Origin: Candidatus Rifleibacteriota bacterium
Lineage (GTDB): Bacteria > Riflebacteria > Ozemobacteria > Ozemobacterales > Ozemobacteraceae
NCBI GenBank assembly: GCA_029565415.1
Contig: JAKQOH010000139.1
Span: forward strand, 39,540 to 103,539
Direction of reading: 5' to 3'
Length of the DNA stretch: 64,000 bases
Under the pieces are notes generated by a model. The model ran no database searches, was not told the DNA's origin, and saw only the letters and a list, made by a program, of their open reading frames with translations. Every line of letters begins with the position of its first letter. The stretch's first letter is position 1. The position numbers were made by a program, and so were the translations under genes. Below, one piece after another: positions 8,296 to 16,103 of the stretch.

Positions 8296-9533
8296 TGCTG
8301 CTGCGGCTGGCCTGGCGGAACCTGTGGCGCAACCGGCGCCGCACCCAGTTGACCATGGCCGGGATGGTGTTTGCGACCGCGCTGCTCATCTTCACGCTGG
8401 CGATGTATGACGGCATGCTGTGGGACATGATCGAAAACGTCACCGAAGTGATGACCGGGCACGTCGTCATCGCCCGGGAAGGCTACCAGGACCGGCCCGA
8501 ACTGCACCGGACGATCGGGGGGAGCGACGAGGCCCGGGCGGAAATCGCTTCGGAAGCGGGGGTGCGCGGGGTCTGCAGCCGCGTCTCGGCGTTCGCTCTG
8601 CTGAGCTGCGGCCCGGAGAGAGATGCGAAAACGCAGCCGGGGCGGCTGACGGGAATCGACCCGCTCTCGGAGCGCAGATTCGGCCGGCTTGCCCGGTGCG
8701 TCACGCGCGGCAGGTTTCTGGATTCGGCTTCCGGCACGGAGGCGGTGCTGGGCATCGATCTGGCACGCAGCCTGGGCGCCGGGCCGGGGGCGGAGCTGGT
8801 GGTGATCAGCCAGGCCGCCGATGGTTCGACGGTCACCGAGGTGCTGCCGGTCGCGGGAATCCTCGACACGGGTGACCAGCTACGGGACGGGAGTCTTGTC
8901 CTGGTCGGCCTGGAGACGATGCAGAGGATGTTCGGTCTCGAAGGCCGTCTGCATACCCTGCACGTGTTCCTCGACCGGCCGCTCGCCGCCCGCGAAGCCG
9001 CGGCCGCCCTTTCCCGGCGGCTTTCCGGGCGGGGCCTCGAGGTGCTGCCGTGGCAGGAGCTCCAGCCCCAACTGGCCCAGGTGTTTTCGATCTGGCTGGG
9101 GATGCAGGTGTTCACGATGGGGGTGTTTTACTTCGGCATCGTGCTCATCACCTTCAGCACGATGTCGATGACGTTTCTGGAGCGGCTGCGCGAGTTTGGC
9201 ATGCTGCGCGCGATCGGGTTGAAGCCCCGGCAGCTCGTCCTGCTCATCATCCTCGAGGGCGGGCTCATGAGCTCGCTGGCGGGGCTGCTGGGCATGGGGG
9301 CCGGAGCTCTTCTGGGGTGGGGGATCTCGGTCGCGCCGATCGATCTGGGCTGGTTCCTGCCCCCGATCTCGTGGGGCGGAACCACGGTGATCCCGCGCAT
9401 CCGGGGCGTACTCAGCCCTGTCAACGTGGCGATGCCGGGCGGGGTGATGATGCTGCTGGGGGCGGTCGTCGCCCTGTTTCCGGCCTGGAGGCTGTTCTTC
9501 CTGCGCCCCGTCGAGGCGCTGCGGGAGGGCTGA
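8295..9533 (+). CDS. FtsX-type ABC transporter permease
   Basis: This 412-residue MacB/LolCE-type permease has one membrane helix near the start, a periplasmic domain of about 230 residues, then three helices (from about 275). These include the conserved FtsX segment MSMTFLERLREFGMLRAIGLKPRQL. It opens MLLRLAWRNLWRNRRRTQL, almost the same as the next gene, so the two are paralogues forming a heterodimer. The ATG at 8295 overlaps the preceding stop; an in-frame GTG lies three bases earlier. It belongs to a five-gene transport operon. Confidence 0.88.
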   Translation: MLLRLAWRNLWRNRRRTQLTMAGMVFATALLIFTLAMYDGMLWDMIENVTEVMTGHVVIAREGYQDRPELHRTIGGSDEARAEIASEAGVRGVCSRVSAFALLSCGPERDAKTQPGRLTGIDPLSERRFGRLARCVTRGRFLDSASGTEAVLGIDLARSLGAGPGAELVVISQAADGSTVTEVLPVAGILDTGDQLRDGSLVLVGLETMQRMFGLEGRLHTLHVFLDRPLAAREAAAALSRRLSGRGLEVLPWQELQPQLAQVFSIWLGMQVFTMGVFYFGIVLITFSTMSMTFLERLREFGMLRAIGLKPRQLVLLIILEGGLMSSLAGLLGMGAGALLGWGISVAPIDLGWFLPPISWGGTTVIPRIRGVLSPVNVAMPGGVMMLLGAVVALFPAWRLFFLRPVEALREG

Positions 9534-10760
9534 ATGATTCTACGGCTGGCCTGGCGGAACCTGTGGCGGAACCCCCGTCGCACGCTGCTGCAGATGCTCG
9601 CGGTCGCCGGGAGCCTGTTCGTCGCCGTGTTTTTCAACAATCTGGCCTATGGGTCATACCGTCAGATGATCCGTGAGGGCGTGAAGGCGGGTAGCGGACA
9701 TGTTGGTATATATCATAAACGATACATTGAGGAACGCAAGGTCGAGCAGTGGTTCGTGGTGGGGTCGGCTGCCGTCGCACTGGAAGGCTTGCCCGGGGTG
9801 AGCGGGGTGTTCCCGCGACTGCTGCTGACCTGCCTGGCGCGCACGAGCCATGACGGCTGCGGGGCGGCGATCCTGGGCCTCGACGTCGCGGCCGAGGCCG
9901 CCAGCCACCCGCTCCTGGAACCCCGCCGCCTGGTGTCCGGAACCCTCCCCGCCGGGGCCCGGCAGGTTCTGGTCGGGGACCGGCTGGCTGCCATGCTGCG
10001 CCTGGAGCCCGGCCGGAAGCTGGTGGTCATGTTCCAGGGCGCGGACGGCGAGATCCGCAGCACCCTGTTCCGGGTGTCGGGGATCGTGCACTCCGGGGTG
10101 AAACAGATGGATGCCGGGATGATCGTGGCCGACCGGAAGGAGCTGGGCGAGGCATTCGGCGCTCCCGATGCGGCTCACGAGCTGGCGATCCTGCTCGACG
10201 ACCCCGTGCGGGGAGGGGAGGTGCGCGCGGCGATCGAGGCTGGGTGCGGACTTCCCGCCTCGACGGCGGCCTTCCCGTGGGAGAAAGCGATGCCGCAGCT
10301 GGATGGGGCGATCCGGATGGACCGGGTCCAGTTCCGGTTCATGATTCTGATTCTCGCCATGATCGTCGGGCTGGGCGCGGCGAACACCCTGTTGATGAGC
10401 GTCGTCGAGCGGACGCGGGAGTTCGGCCTGGTGCGCGCCCTCGGCTTCGGGCCCGCGGCGGTCAGGGCCCTGGTGATGGCCGAAGGGGTGATGCTCGGCC
10501 TGCTCGGCATGGCGCTCGGTACGGTCCTGGGGCTGCTCGCCACCTGGCATGCCTCGGTTCACGGGATCGATTTCTCGTCCCTGATGGGCGAGGCCGAACT
10601 CGCCGGCATGCTCATCGACCCGGTCATCTTCAGCGGCTGGGATCATGTGACGACCTTCTGGTTCAATCTCGGCATGCTTGCGGTGGTGGCGGCCGCCTCG
10701 CTGTATCCGGCGCACAAGGCGCTGCAGATTGGGCCTGCGCAGGCCATGCGCACGTTCTGA
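9534..10760 (+). CDS. FtsX-type ABC transporter permease, second subunit
   Basis: This 408-residue permease is paralogous to the preceding gene, beginning directly after its stop codon with no gap. It has the N-terminal LRLAWRNLWRNPRRTLLQM segment, a periplasmic domain, and C-terminal helices with the FtsX signature SVVERTREFGLVRALGFGP. With its partner and the ATPase that follows it should form a LolCDE- or MacB-type machine that extracts substrates from the outer leaflet of the inner membrane and hands them to the LolA-like protein. Bases 9700-9730 are a striking A+T-rich patch using ATA, CGA and AAA codons, unlike the rest of the gene. Confidence 0.88.
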   Translation: MILRLAWRNLWRNPRRTLLQMLAVAGSLFVAVFFNNLAYGSYRQMIREGVKAGSGHVGIYHKRYIEERKVEQWFVVGSAAVALEGLPGVSGVFPRLLLTCLARTSHDGCGAAILGLDVAAEAASHPLLEPRRLVSGTLPAGARQVLVGDRLAAMLRLEPGRKLVVMFQGADGEIRSTLFRVSGIVHSGVKQMDAGMIVADRKELGEAFGAPDAAHELAILLDDPVRGGEVRAAIEAGCGLPASTAAFPWEKAMPQLDGAIRMDRVQFRFMILILAMIVGLGAANTLLMSVVERTREFGLVRALGFGPAAVRALVMAEGVMLGLLGMALGTVLGLLATWHASVHGIDFSSLMGEAELAGMLIDPVIFSGWDHVTTFWFNLGMLAVVAAASLYPAHKALQIGPAQAMRTF

Positions 10761-10775
10761 CACGGGAGAAGAAGG

Positions 10776-11483
10776 ATGAGGGGAATCCGGATCGGGAAGG
10801 TTTCGAAAAGCTATCGGGAAGCCGGCGGCGAGGTGCGGGCGATCGACGCCCTCGATCTGACGGTCGGTGCCGGGGAGTTCACGGTTATCGCCGGGCCGTC
10901 CGGCAGCGGCAAGACGACGCTGCTGAATCTTGTCGGCGGCCTCGACCGGCCCGACACCGGGGAGGTGTTTCTCGACGAGTATGCCCTGCAGACGATGTCC
11001 GATGCCGAGCTTACGGAACTGCGGCTGCGGCGGATCGGATTCGTGTTCCAGGCATTCAATCTCCTGCCCGTGCTGTCCGTGTTCGAAAACATCCAGTTCA
11101 TCCTTCAGATCCAGGGGGTTGCCGAGTCCGACCACGCCGGCCGAATCCTGCCCCTGCTGAAGGAGCTTGGCCTCGAAGGTCTGGAAAACCGCTTCCCGCC
11201 GCAGCTGAGCGGTGGCCAGCAGCAGCGTGTCGCCGTCGCGCGGGCGATGATCGGCCGGCCGCGGGTGGTCCTCGCCGACGAGCCCACCGCCAACCTCGAC
11301 TCGGAAAACGCCATGGCGTTACTGCATCTGATGAAGCGGCTCAATGCCGAACAGGGGGTCACGTTCCTGTTCAGTTCCCACGACCAGAGGGTCATCGAGA
11401 CGGCCCGACGGGTCGTGCGGCTGCGCGACGGCCGGATCGAGTCGGATGAGTGCCGGTCCGGATCGGAGACGGCGCAGGGATGA
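10776..11483 (+). CDS. LolD/MacB-type ABC transporter ATPase
   Basis: This 235-residue ATPase has Walker A GPSGSGKTT at about residue 38, Q-loop FVFQAFNLLPVLSV, signature LSGGQQQRVAVARA, Walker B RVVLADEP, and H-loop in FSSHD. The LolD-type signature and close placement behind two FtsX permeases identify it as their motor subunit. The last four bases overlap the start of the next gene. Confidence 0.92.
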   Translation: MRGIRIGKVSKSYREAGGEVRAIDALDLTVGAGEFTVIAGPSGSGKTTLLNLVGGLDRPDTGEVFLDEYALQTMSDAELTELRLRRIGFVFQAFNLLPVLSVFENIQFILQIQGVAESDHAGRILPLLKELGLEGLENRFPPQLSGGQQQRVAVARAMIGRPRVVLADEPTANLDSENAMALLHLMKRLNAEQGVTFLFSSHDQRVIETARRVVRLRDGRIESDECRSGSETAQG

Positions 11484-12742
11484 GATGGAACAGGCGGCCC
11501 CGACGGAACACAGGGATAATCCTTGTAACTCTTTTTCATTTGATGCGATCGTGCGGGCTCGAAGCCGGACCGATCACCCAGACATGGGCCTGGCGCACGA
11601 TCTGCCAGGGCCTGGCGTATACCGAAGGAACCACCCGGCTGGTTCCCGGACTGCCACGCGCTCACCTCGTGACGCAGGAGCTGCTGAGATACGGAGTGAG
11701 CGGGGAGGCGGGTGCGGTCAGATTCCAGCTCGGATACGAGATATCCGGCGTCTGGCGCGGTCAGGAGGCGCCGTTCCGGGACGCGGGCGTCCGTCTCGTC
11801 GGCCGGCCTGACGATGCCGGACTGCCGAATCTCGTCGAGACCCGCGGTGTGTTCCGGCGGACGGAGCGGAGCCTGGTGAGCGGAACCATCGAGCGGATGC
11901 AGGCCTCGTGGCGGTCGGGGGTGATCGACATCGATCTCGGCCGGCAGCCGGTGAGCCTGGGAACCAGTCATTTCATCGGGGTTCTGGACGTTCTGGCCCC
12001 GTTTTCCCCCGGCTATCTCGACGCCACGTTCAAGCCAGGCATCGATGCGGTGCGGTTCCGGACCAGATCCGGGGAGACTGGCGAAGGAGAACTGATCCTC
12101 GTTCCCGCCCGGTCGATGCGGGAACGGGCGGTCCTGGGCCGTCTGCGCCGCACCCTCGGCGGGATCGACGCGGAGATCGTGGCGGGCCGGTTCCGGAGCC
12201 GGGAGATGGCCGGCATCGGGTGGGAGGGGGAAAAGCGGGGGTGGAATCTGTGGGGGGAGGCGGCCCTGTTCACGCGGAGGCCCGGTGCCGAAGCCCGTCG
12301 AGCCGGCCCGGCCGGGTGTGCCCGGTCACTGATCGCAGGCGCGGAACGGCAGATCCGTTCGGGCACGCGTGCCGGGATCGCCTGGTTCCATCAGGATTTC
12401 GGCGTCGTCGACCCGGCGGCGCTGCCGGAGGTGGTGAGCGATGCCCCGTTCCGCGAGGGATGGCGGTATCTGGCCGGGCGGCGGTATGTTCTGGCCACGT
12501 TCGACCAGGAGCTGGACCCCCTCGTGCGTCTCGATCTGGCGATGGTCGCGAATGCGTGCGACGGCTCGACGCTGTGGCAGCCGAAACTCGTTTTCAACAC
12601 CGGGGATGATTCCGATCTGACGCTGTTCGCGTGGGTGGGAGCCGGTGCTGATGCCGGGATCGGGCCCCGCGGCCCCGTTCCGGGGTCGGAGTTCGGCTCC
12701 GTCGCAGACGGCATCGGGTTTCTCTCCCGGTGGTTTTTCTGA
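11480..12742 (+). CDS. Exported protein, probable outer-membrane beta-barrel
   Basis: This protein has 420 residues from the ATG at 11480, which overlaps the ATPase stop (ATGA) and has GGAGACGG upstream. A hydrophobic N-terminus (about residues 11-25) precedes many short alternating segments with aromatic girdle-like residues. The chain ends RWFF, and a C-terminal aromatic is typical of outer-membrane barrels. I recognise no named family. Translational coupling to the ABC transporter and LolA-like protein suggests it is the outer-membrane end of the same pathway. The first 40 codons lie in an A+T-rich patch (11513-11545). Confidence 0.7.
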   Translation: MRWNRRPRRNTGIILVTLFHLMRSCGLEAGPITQTWAWRTICQGLAYTEGTTRLVPGLPRAHLVTQELLRYGVSGEAGAVRFQLGYEISGVWRGQEAPFRDAGVRLVGRPDDAGLPNLVETRGVFRRTERSLVSGTIERMQASWRSGVIDIDLGRQPVSLGTSHFIGVLDVLAPFSPGYLDATFKPGIDAVRFRTRSGETGEGELILVPARSMRERAVLGRLRRTLGGIDAEIVAGRFRSREMAGIGWEGEKRGWNLWGEAALFTRRPGAEARRAGPAGCARSLIAGAERQIRSGTRAGIAWFHQDFGVVDPAALPEVVSDAPFREGWRYLAGRRYVLATFDQELDPLVRLDLAMVANACDGSTLWQPKLVFNTGDDSDLTLFAWVGAGADAGIGPRGPVPGSEFGSVADGIGFLSRWFF

Positions 12743-12753
12743 CCCGGGAACCG

Positions 12754-13320
12754 TCAAACGACCGGGTCAGTCTCGAACCGCAGTTTCGGGGCGAACCGGT
12801 CGCGTTCGCTGAACATGCAGCCGCAATATTTCTGTCGATATAATTCGTGCGCTCGCGCCTCGGCGTGGGTCGTGGAAAAAGCGGGGCGCAGATCCGTGTC
12901 GACGAACGAGACGCCGTGGGTCCGGCCGGCCTCGTGGCCGATCGAGACGAGCAGGTCGTGGTCCTGGTAGGGGCTGATCAGCAGGGTCGTGGAGAATGCC
13001 GGAATGCCGTCCCGGCGGGCCCGGGCCGCCGTCGCCCCAAGCCGCATCCGGAAACAGGCGGCGCATCGTGCCGGGCCGAAATCCCCCTGGAGAGCCGTGA
13101 GAAACCGGTCCAGGCCATAGGAAACATCTCCCCAGCGAATCTCGGCATGCAGGAGGCCGGCCATCTTCCGGAACGATTCGAACCGGGCGTGATACTCGGT
13201 GAGCGGATGGATGTTCGGATTCTCCCAGAACAGCACCATCTCCCTGGCCCCGGCGGATTTCAGGTGCGGCCAGGCGCCGCTCAGGCAGGGGCCGCAACAG
13301 GTATGGAGGAGGAGGCTCAC
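12754..13320 (-). CDS. queH: Epoxyqueuosine reductase QueH
   Basis: This 188-residue enzyme reduces epoxyqueuosine to queuosine, the last step in making this modified base at tRNA position 34. It has the QueH cysteine layout: HTCCGPC at the start, RCAACF near residue 85 and YCGCMFS near the C-terminus, for a 4Fe-4S cluster and a non-haem iron site. Tyr and His residues of the family (SPYQDHD) are present. It lies 13 bases downstream of miaB on the same strand, pairing two tRNA modification genes. Confidence 0.92.
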   Translation of the reverse strand: MSLLLHTCCGPCLSGAWPHLKSAGAREMVLFWENPNIHPLTEYHARFESFRKMAGLLHAEIRWGDVSYGLDRFLTALQGDFGPARCAACFRMRLGATAARARRDGIPAFSTTLLISPYQDHDLLVSIGHEAGRTHGVSFVDTDLRPAFSTTHAEARAHELYRQKYCGCMFSERDRFAPKLRFETDPVV

Positions 13321-13333
13321 GTGCGGCCTCCCG

Positions 13334-14659
13334 TCAGACGCGGGTGCCGGACATCGTCCAGAGGCGGGCCCGGTCGATCTTCACCGTGATGAACCGGCCG
13401 ATCAGGTCGGGAGTGCCGGCGAAATCGACGACCCTGCCGGTGCGCGTCTTTCCGAGAAGATGGCCGGGGGTGCGGCCGGATTCGCTCTCGACCAGCAGCT
13501 CGAACGTGCGCCCAACCTGGCGGCTGCTTTCCTCCTCGGCGATCGCATTCTGAACCTCGATCAGCCGGGCGAGGCGGGCCTTGCGCTCCTCTTCGGGAAG
13601 CAGGCCCGGCATCGTCGCCGCCGGCGTTCCTTCGCGGGGGGAATAGTAGTAGGTATATGCCGACTCGTATCGCACCTCTCGAACGAGGGAAAGGGTCGCT
13701 TCGAACTCGCTCTCGGTTTCGGTCGGGAAGCCGCAGATCAGGTCCGTGGTGATGCAGGCCCCAGGAATGAGTTCGCGGACGTTTCGGACGAGATCGAGAT
13801 ACCGCTGCCGCGTGTACCCCCGGTTCATCAGGGAAAGAATGCGGTCCGATCCGGCCTGGGCGGGCAGATGGAACTGCTCGCACAACTTCGAGAGGCGGGA
13901 CATGCGCAGAAGGGCGTCGCGGGTGAAATCCCGGGGGTGCGAAGTGAGGAACCGCACCCAGCGGATTCCCGGAATCTGCTCGACCTCTTCGAGAAGTGTT
14001 GCGAATCCTTCCGCCATGCCCAGATCTTTTCCATAGGCGTTGACGTTCTGTCCGAGAAGGGTGATCTCGACGACGCCCTTTGCCGCCAGGTCGCGGATGA
14101 ACGCAAGGAGTTCCGTGAGGGGGCGGGAAACCTCGGGGCCTCGGACATGGGGAACGATGCAGTAGGAACAGAAATTGGTGCAGCCCCGGATGATGTTGAC
14201 GAGCGCGGAAAAAGGACGCTCGAGAAGAATGCCGTCGACATGTTCCCCGTCGAAGCTGCCGATCGCGGCGAAGGCTCCGGTGGCCTGCTGCTGATGAGCC
14301 TGCTGGAGAAGGAGGGGCAGGGTGGGGATATCGTTCGGTCCGAACACGAGATCGACATGGGGGAGAAGCTCGAACAGGCGATCCTGCTTGGCCTGGGCAA
14401 CGCAGCCGGCAATTCCGATCAGCAGGTGTGGACGGCGTTTCTTGAGGCTCTGGAGCGACTGGATGCGGCTCACGAGCCGCTGCTCGGCATGTTCCCGCAC
14501 GCAGCAGGTGTTGTAGAGGATGAGATCGGCATCGGCTTCAGTGGTGGTTTCCGAATACCCGAGGCCGGTCAGCATGCCGCGGATCCGTTGGGCATCCGCC
14601 TGGTTCATCTGACACCCGAAGGTGGTCAGGAAAAAATGCTGAGTTCCGCTGGATTTCAT
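13334..14659 (-). CDS. miaB: tRNA-2-methylthio-N6-dimethylallyladenosine synthase MiaB
   Basis: This 441-residue radical-SAM methylthiotransferase adds a methylthio group to i6A37 of tRNAs. The N-terminal UPF0004 domain has TFGCQMNQADAQR and further cysteines (NTCCVREHAE, IAGCVAQ). The radical-SAM CxxxCxxC is in GCTNFCSYCIVPHVRGPE at about residue 155. A C-terminal TRAM domain ends near FAGTPDLIGRFITVKI. The VRGPE sequence favours MiaB over RimO or MtaB. Length is normal. Confidence 0.95.
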   Translation of the reverse strand: MKSSGTQHFFLTTFGCQMNQADAQRIRGMLTGLGYSETTTEADADLILYNTCCVREHAEQRLVSRIQSLQSLKKRRPHLLIGIAGCVAQAKQDRLFELLPHVDLVFGPNDIPTLPLLLQQAHQQQATGAFAAIGSFDGEHVDGILLERPFSALVNIIRGCTNFCSYCIVPHVRGPEVSRPLTELLAFIRDLAAKGVVEITLLGQNVNAYGKDLGMAEGFATLLEEVEQIPGIRWVRFLTSHPRDFTRDALLRMSRLSKLCEQFHLPAQAGSDRILSLMNRGYTRQRYLDLVRNVRELIPGACITTDLICGFPTETESEFEATLSLVREVRYESAYTYYYSPREGTPAATMPGLLPEEERKARLARLIEVQNAIAEEESSRQVGRTFELLVESESGRTPGHLLGKTRTGRVVDFAGTPDLIGRFITVKIDRARLWTMSGTRV

Positions 14660-14740
14660 AAGAGCGTGATTTTACCATAAATACAGGAAGGAGTGTCGAA
14701 GCTTGTGTTATCAGTATTATGATATGGCTTTGATAATTAC

Positions 14741-14754
14741 CGATAACGTTATCG
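14741..14754. promoter_or_regulatory. Palindromic operator of LacI-family appearance
   Basis: CGATAACGTTATCG is a perfect 14-base palindrome with the central AACGTT/CG step common in LacI/GalR/PurR-family operators. It lies in the A+T-rich intergenic region between miaB and the exported protein gene, about 60 bases upstream of a predicted promoter. No LacI-family regulator is encoded in the window, so binding is inference. Confidence 0.4.
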
Positions 14755-14815
14755 ATTGAAAAGTGAATATGTTTGGATTTCTTTCCCTATTACAGAGTAG
14801 AGAGGGGATTTTCTG

Positions 14816-14844
14816 TTGACGAATGGTGAGGCTTATTGCATAGT
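14816..14844 (+). promoter_or_regulatory. Sigma-70-type promoter for the exported protein gene
   Basis: TTGACG (five of six) and CATAGT (four of six) are separated by 17 bases. Transcription would start near 14851 and give an untranslated leader of about 100 bases before the start codon at 14950. Confidence 0.55.
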
Positions 14845-14949
14845 TCCTCTATTCTAGAGGGAGATGTGTCCATCATAGCGGCTTTCAGACCGAATCGAAC
14901 CCACAGGATCGACAAAAATTTCAACACAGCATGAACTGCTGGAGGAATG

Positions 14950-15786
14950 ATGAAAACTACCCGCTTGATCATAACTGCCATCATCGGCTTCTGTTTTGCC
15001 CTGACCGCTCTGCCGGCAGTTTTTGCCGATTCTGCCTCTGCTGCACGGTTGTCTTCCGATGAACCTGTTTCCGATGCCCCGGTTGCTTCACCGGATGGTT
15101 CGGCAAGTCAGCTTCCGCCCATGGATTTTGCCCCCGTTGACTCCACGGCTGCAGAACCGGCAGCCAACAAAGAAATGAGTTCGACGCCGAAGAGTTCCCG
15201 GAAGATTCGGGAATACTGGCTGAAGATTCATGCCGATGAAATGGCGGGTATCGCGAAGCGCGAAGAAATGCCCGTCGAGCCCGGTGTCAACGTCGCGCCG
15301 GCGCCGGTTGAGCCGGTTGTGAGCGTTTCCGAGACGAAGCCTGTGGAAGAAAAAGCCGCGGTTGCTCCGGCTCCAGCTGCCGTCGAGACGAACAATCTCG
15401 GCATCGAAAAGCCGATTCCCCATTCCGAGGCTCCGGTTGTCGTTCAGGGCGCCGCCCGGGAGCACAAGGATGTCGTCGTGAGCAAGGATGATATCGCTCC
15501 GCCCGCTGACGGACAGGCCATGGAACAAGCGTCGGATCTGCCGTTGTTTTCAGCCGCTCTTGCAAAGATGACTGCCCGACGGGCTCAGCGTGAGGCTGAT
15601 GCCAAACGCCTGAACATCATTCTGCCGAGCCAGGGGGGCGCTGCGGACAAGGTGCCTGCAAGCCTCAAGAAGCTCAATGCTACCGTCTCGGAGTTGATCG
15701 AGCGGAGAGGCACGAAGTTTTCTTTCGATACCGTCGCTGAGTCTGGAGCTCTTGCCGGCACCCCTGCGCCAGCCGAGAATAAATAA
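14950..15786 (+). CDS. Exported low-complexity protein of unknown function
   Basis: This protein has 278 residues with a signal peptide (about 1-27, ending near FADSASA). The rest is rich in Ala, Pro, Glu and Val, with repeated APAPVEPV-type segments and no recognisable fold. The most ordered part is a basic stretch near residue 75 (SSRKIREYWLKIHADEMAGI) and a helical region near 195-250. Two ATG codons are adjacent at 14947 and 14950; the second is four bases from the GGAGG and is preferred. It stands alone between its own promoter and a strong hairpin. It is probably periplasmic or surface-located. I do not recognise it. Confidence 0.75.
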   Translation: MKTTRLIITAIIGFCFALTALPAVFADSASAARLSSDEPVSDAPVASPDGSASQLPPMDFAPVDSTAAEPAANKEMSSTPKSSRKIREYWLKIHADEMAGIAKREEMPVEPGVNVAPAPVEPVVSVSETKPVEEKAAVAPAPAAVETNNLGIEKPIPHSEAPVVVQGAAREHKDVVVSKDDIAPPADGQAMEQASDLPLFSAALAKMTARRAQREADAKRLNIILPSQGGAADKVPASLKKLNATVSELIERRGTKFSFDTVAESGALAGTPAPAENK

Positions 15787-15803
15787 CTTCTCCATCATGC
15801 ACG

Positions 15804-15834
15804 ACGCCCCGACGGCGTTTCGTCGTCGGGGCGT
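15804..15834. terminator. Hairpin between convergent genes, probable bidirectional terminator
   Basis: A perfect 11-bp stem (ACGCCCCGACG / CGTCGGGGCGT) with a 9-base loop lies between the exported protein gene and the small lipoprotein gene that reads toward it. There is no T run on either strand, so it may stop transcription poorly or need a factor. Confidence 0.55.
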
Positions 15835-15857
15835 TCGGGAAGCCTGCCGGGTCTTCG

Positions 15858-16031
15858 TCAGCGGATGCTTCCGGTGCAGGAAGCGAAGTCTTCCGCGTTT
15901 CCTGCACCGATGGTGTTATACCTGATTCTTTGTCCCGTGCTTTCGTCGTCTGCTCCGCATCCGGTGATCACTGCGGGCAGCAGGACCAGGGCCAGGGCTA
16001 CGAATAACCAAACGAAATTCTGATAATTCAT
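15858..16031 (-). CDS. Small lipoprotein of unknown function
   Basis: This protein has 57 residues from the ATG at 16031. A hydrophobic stretch (FVWLFVALALVLLPAV) is followed by the lipobox ITGC, which should be cleaved and lipidated at Cys 25. The mature part is only about 33 residues (GADDESTGQRI...) and includes one more Cys near the end. A longer start seven codons upstream would add MQKGEPP, but it fits the signal peptide less well. It reads in the same direction as the downstream end of the SpoIID/MurQ operon and lies 72 bases beyond it. No homologue is recognised. Confidence 0.65.
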   Translation of the reverse strand: MNYQNFVWLFVALALVLLPAVITGCGADDESTGQRIRYNTIGAGNAEDFASCTGSIR

Positions 16032-16103
16032 GGGTGGTTCCCCCTTCTGCAAATCGTACCTGCGGAGGTTTTCGGCAGAATGTGCAGGTTTTCGAAGGGA
16101 CCT

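Noticed and set aside
9654..11135. 493-residue minus-strand frame across the permease and ATPase genes
   Set aside because: It covers a gene boundary, has no ribosome site and shows shadow composition rich in His, Gln, Arg and Pro.
14870..14900. tRNA-like GAATCGAACCC string
   Set aside because: It resembles a T-arm, but no acceptor stem, anticodon arm or CCA-compatible end can be folded around it.
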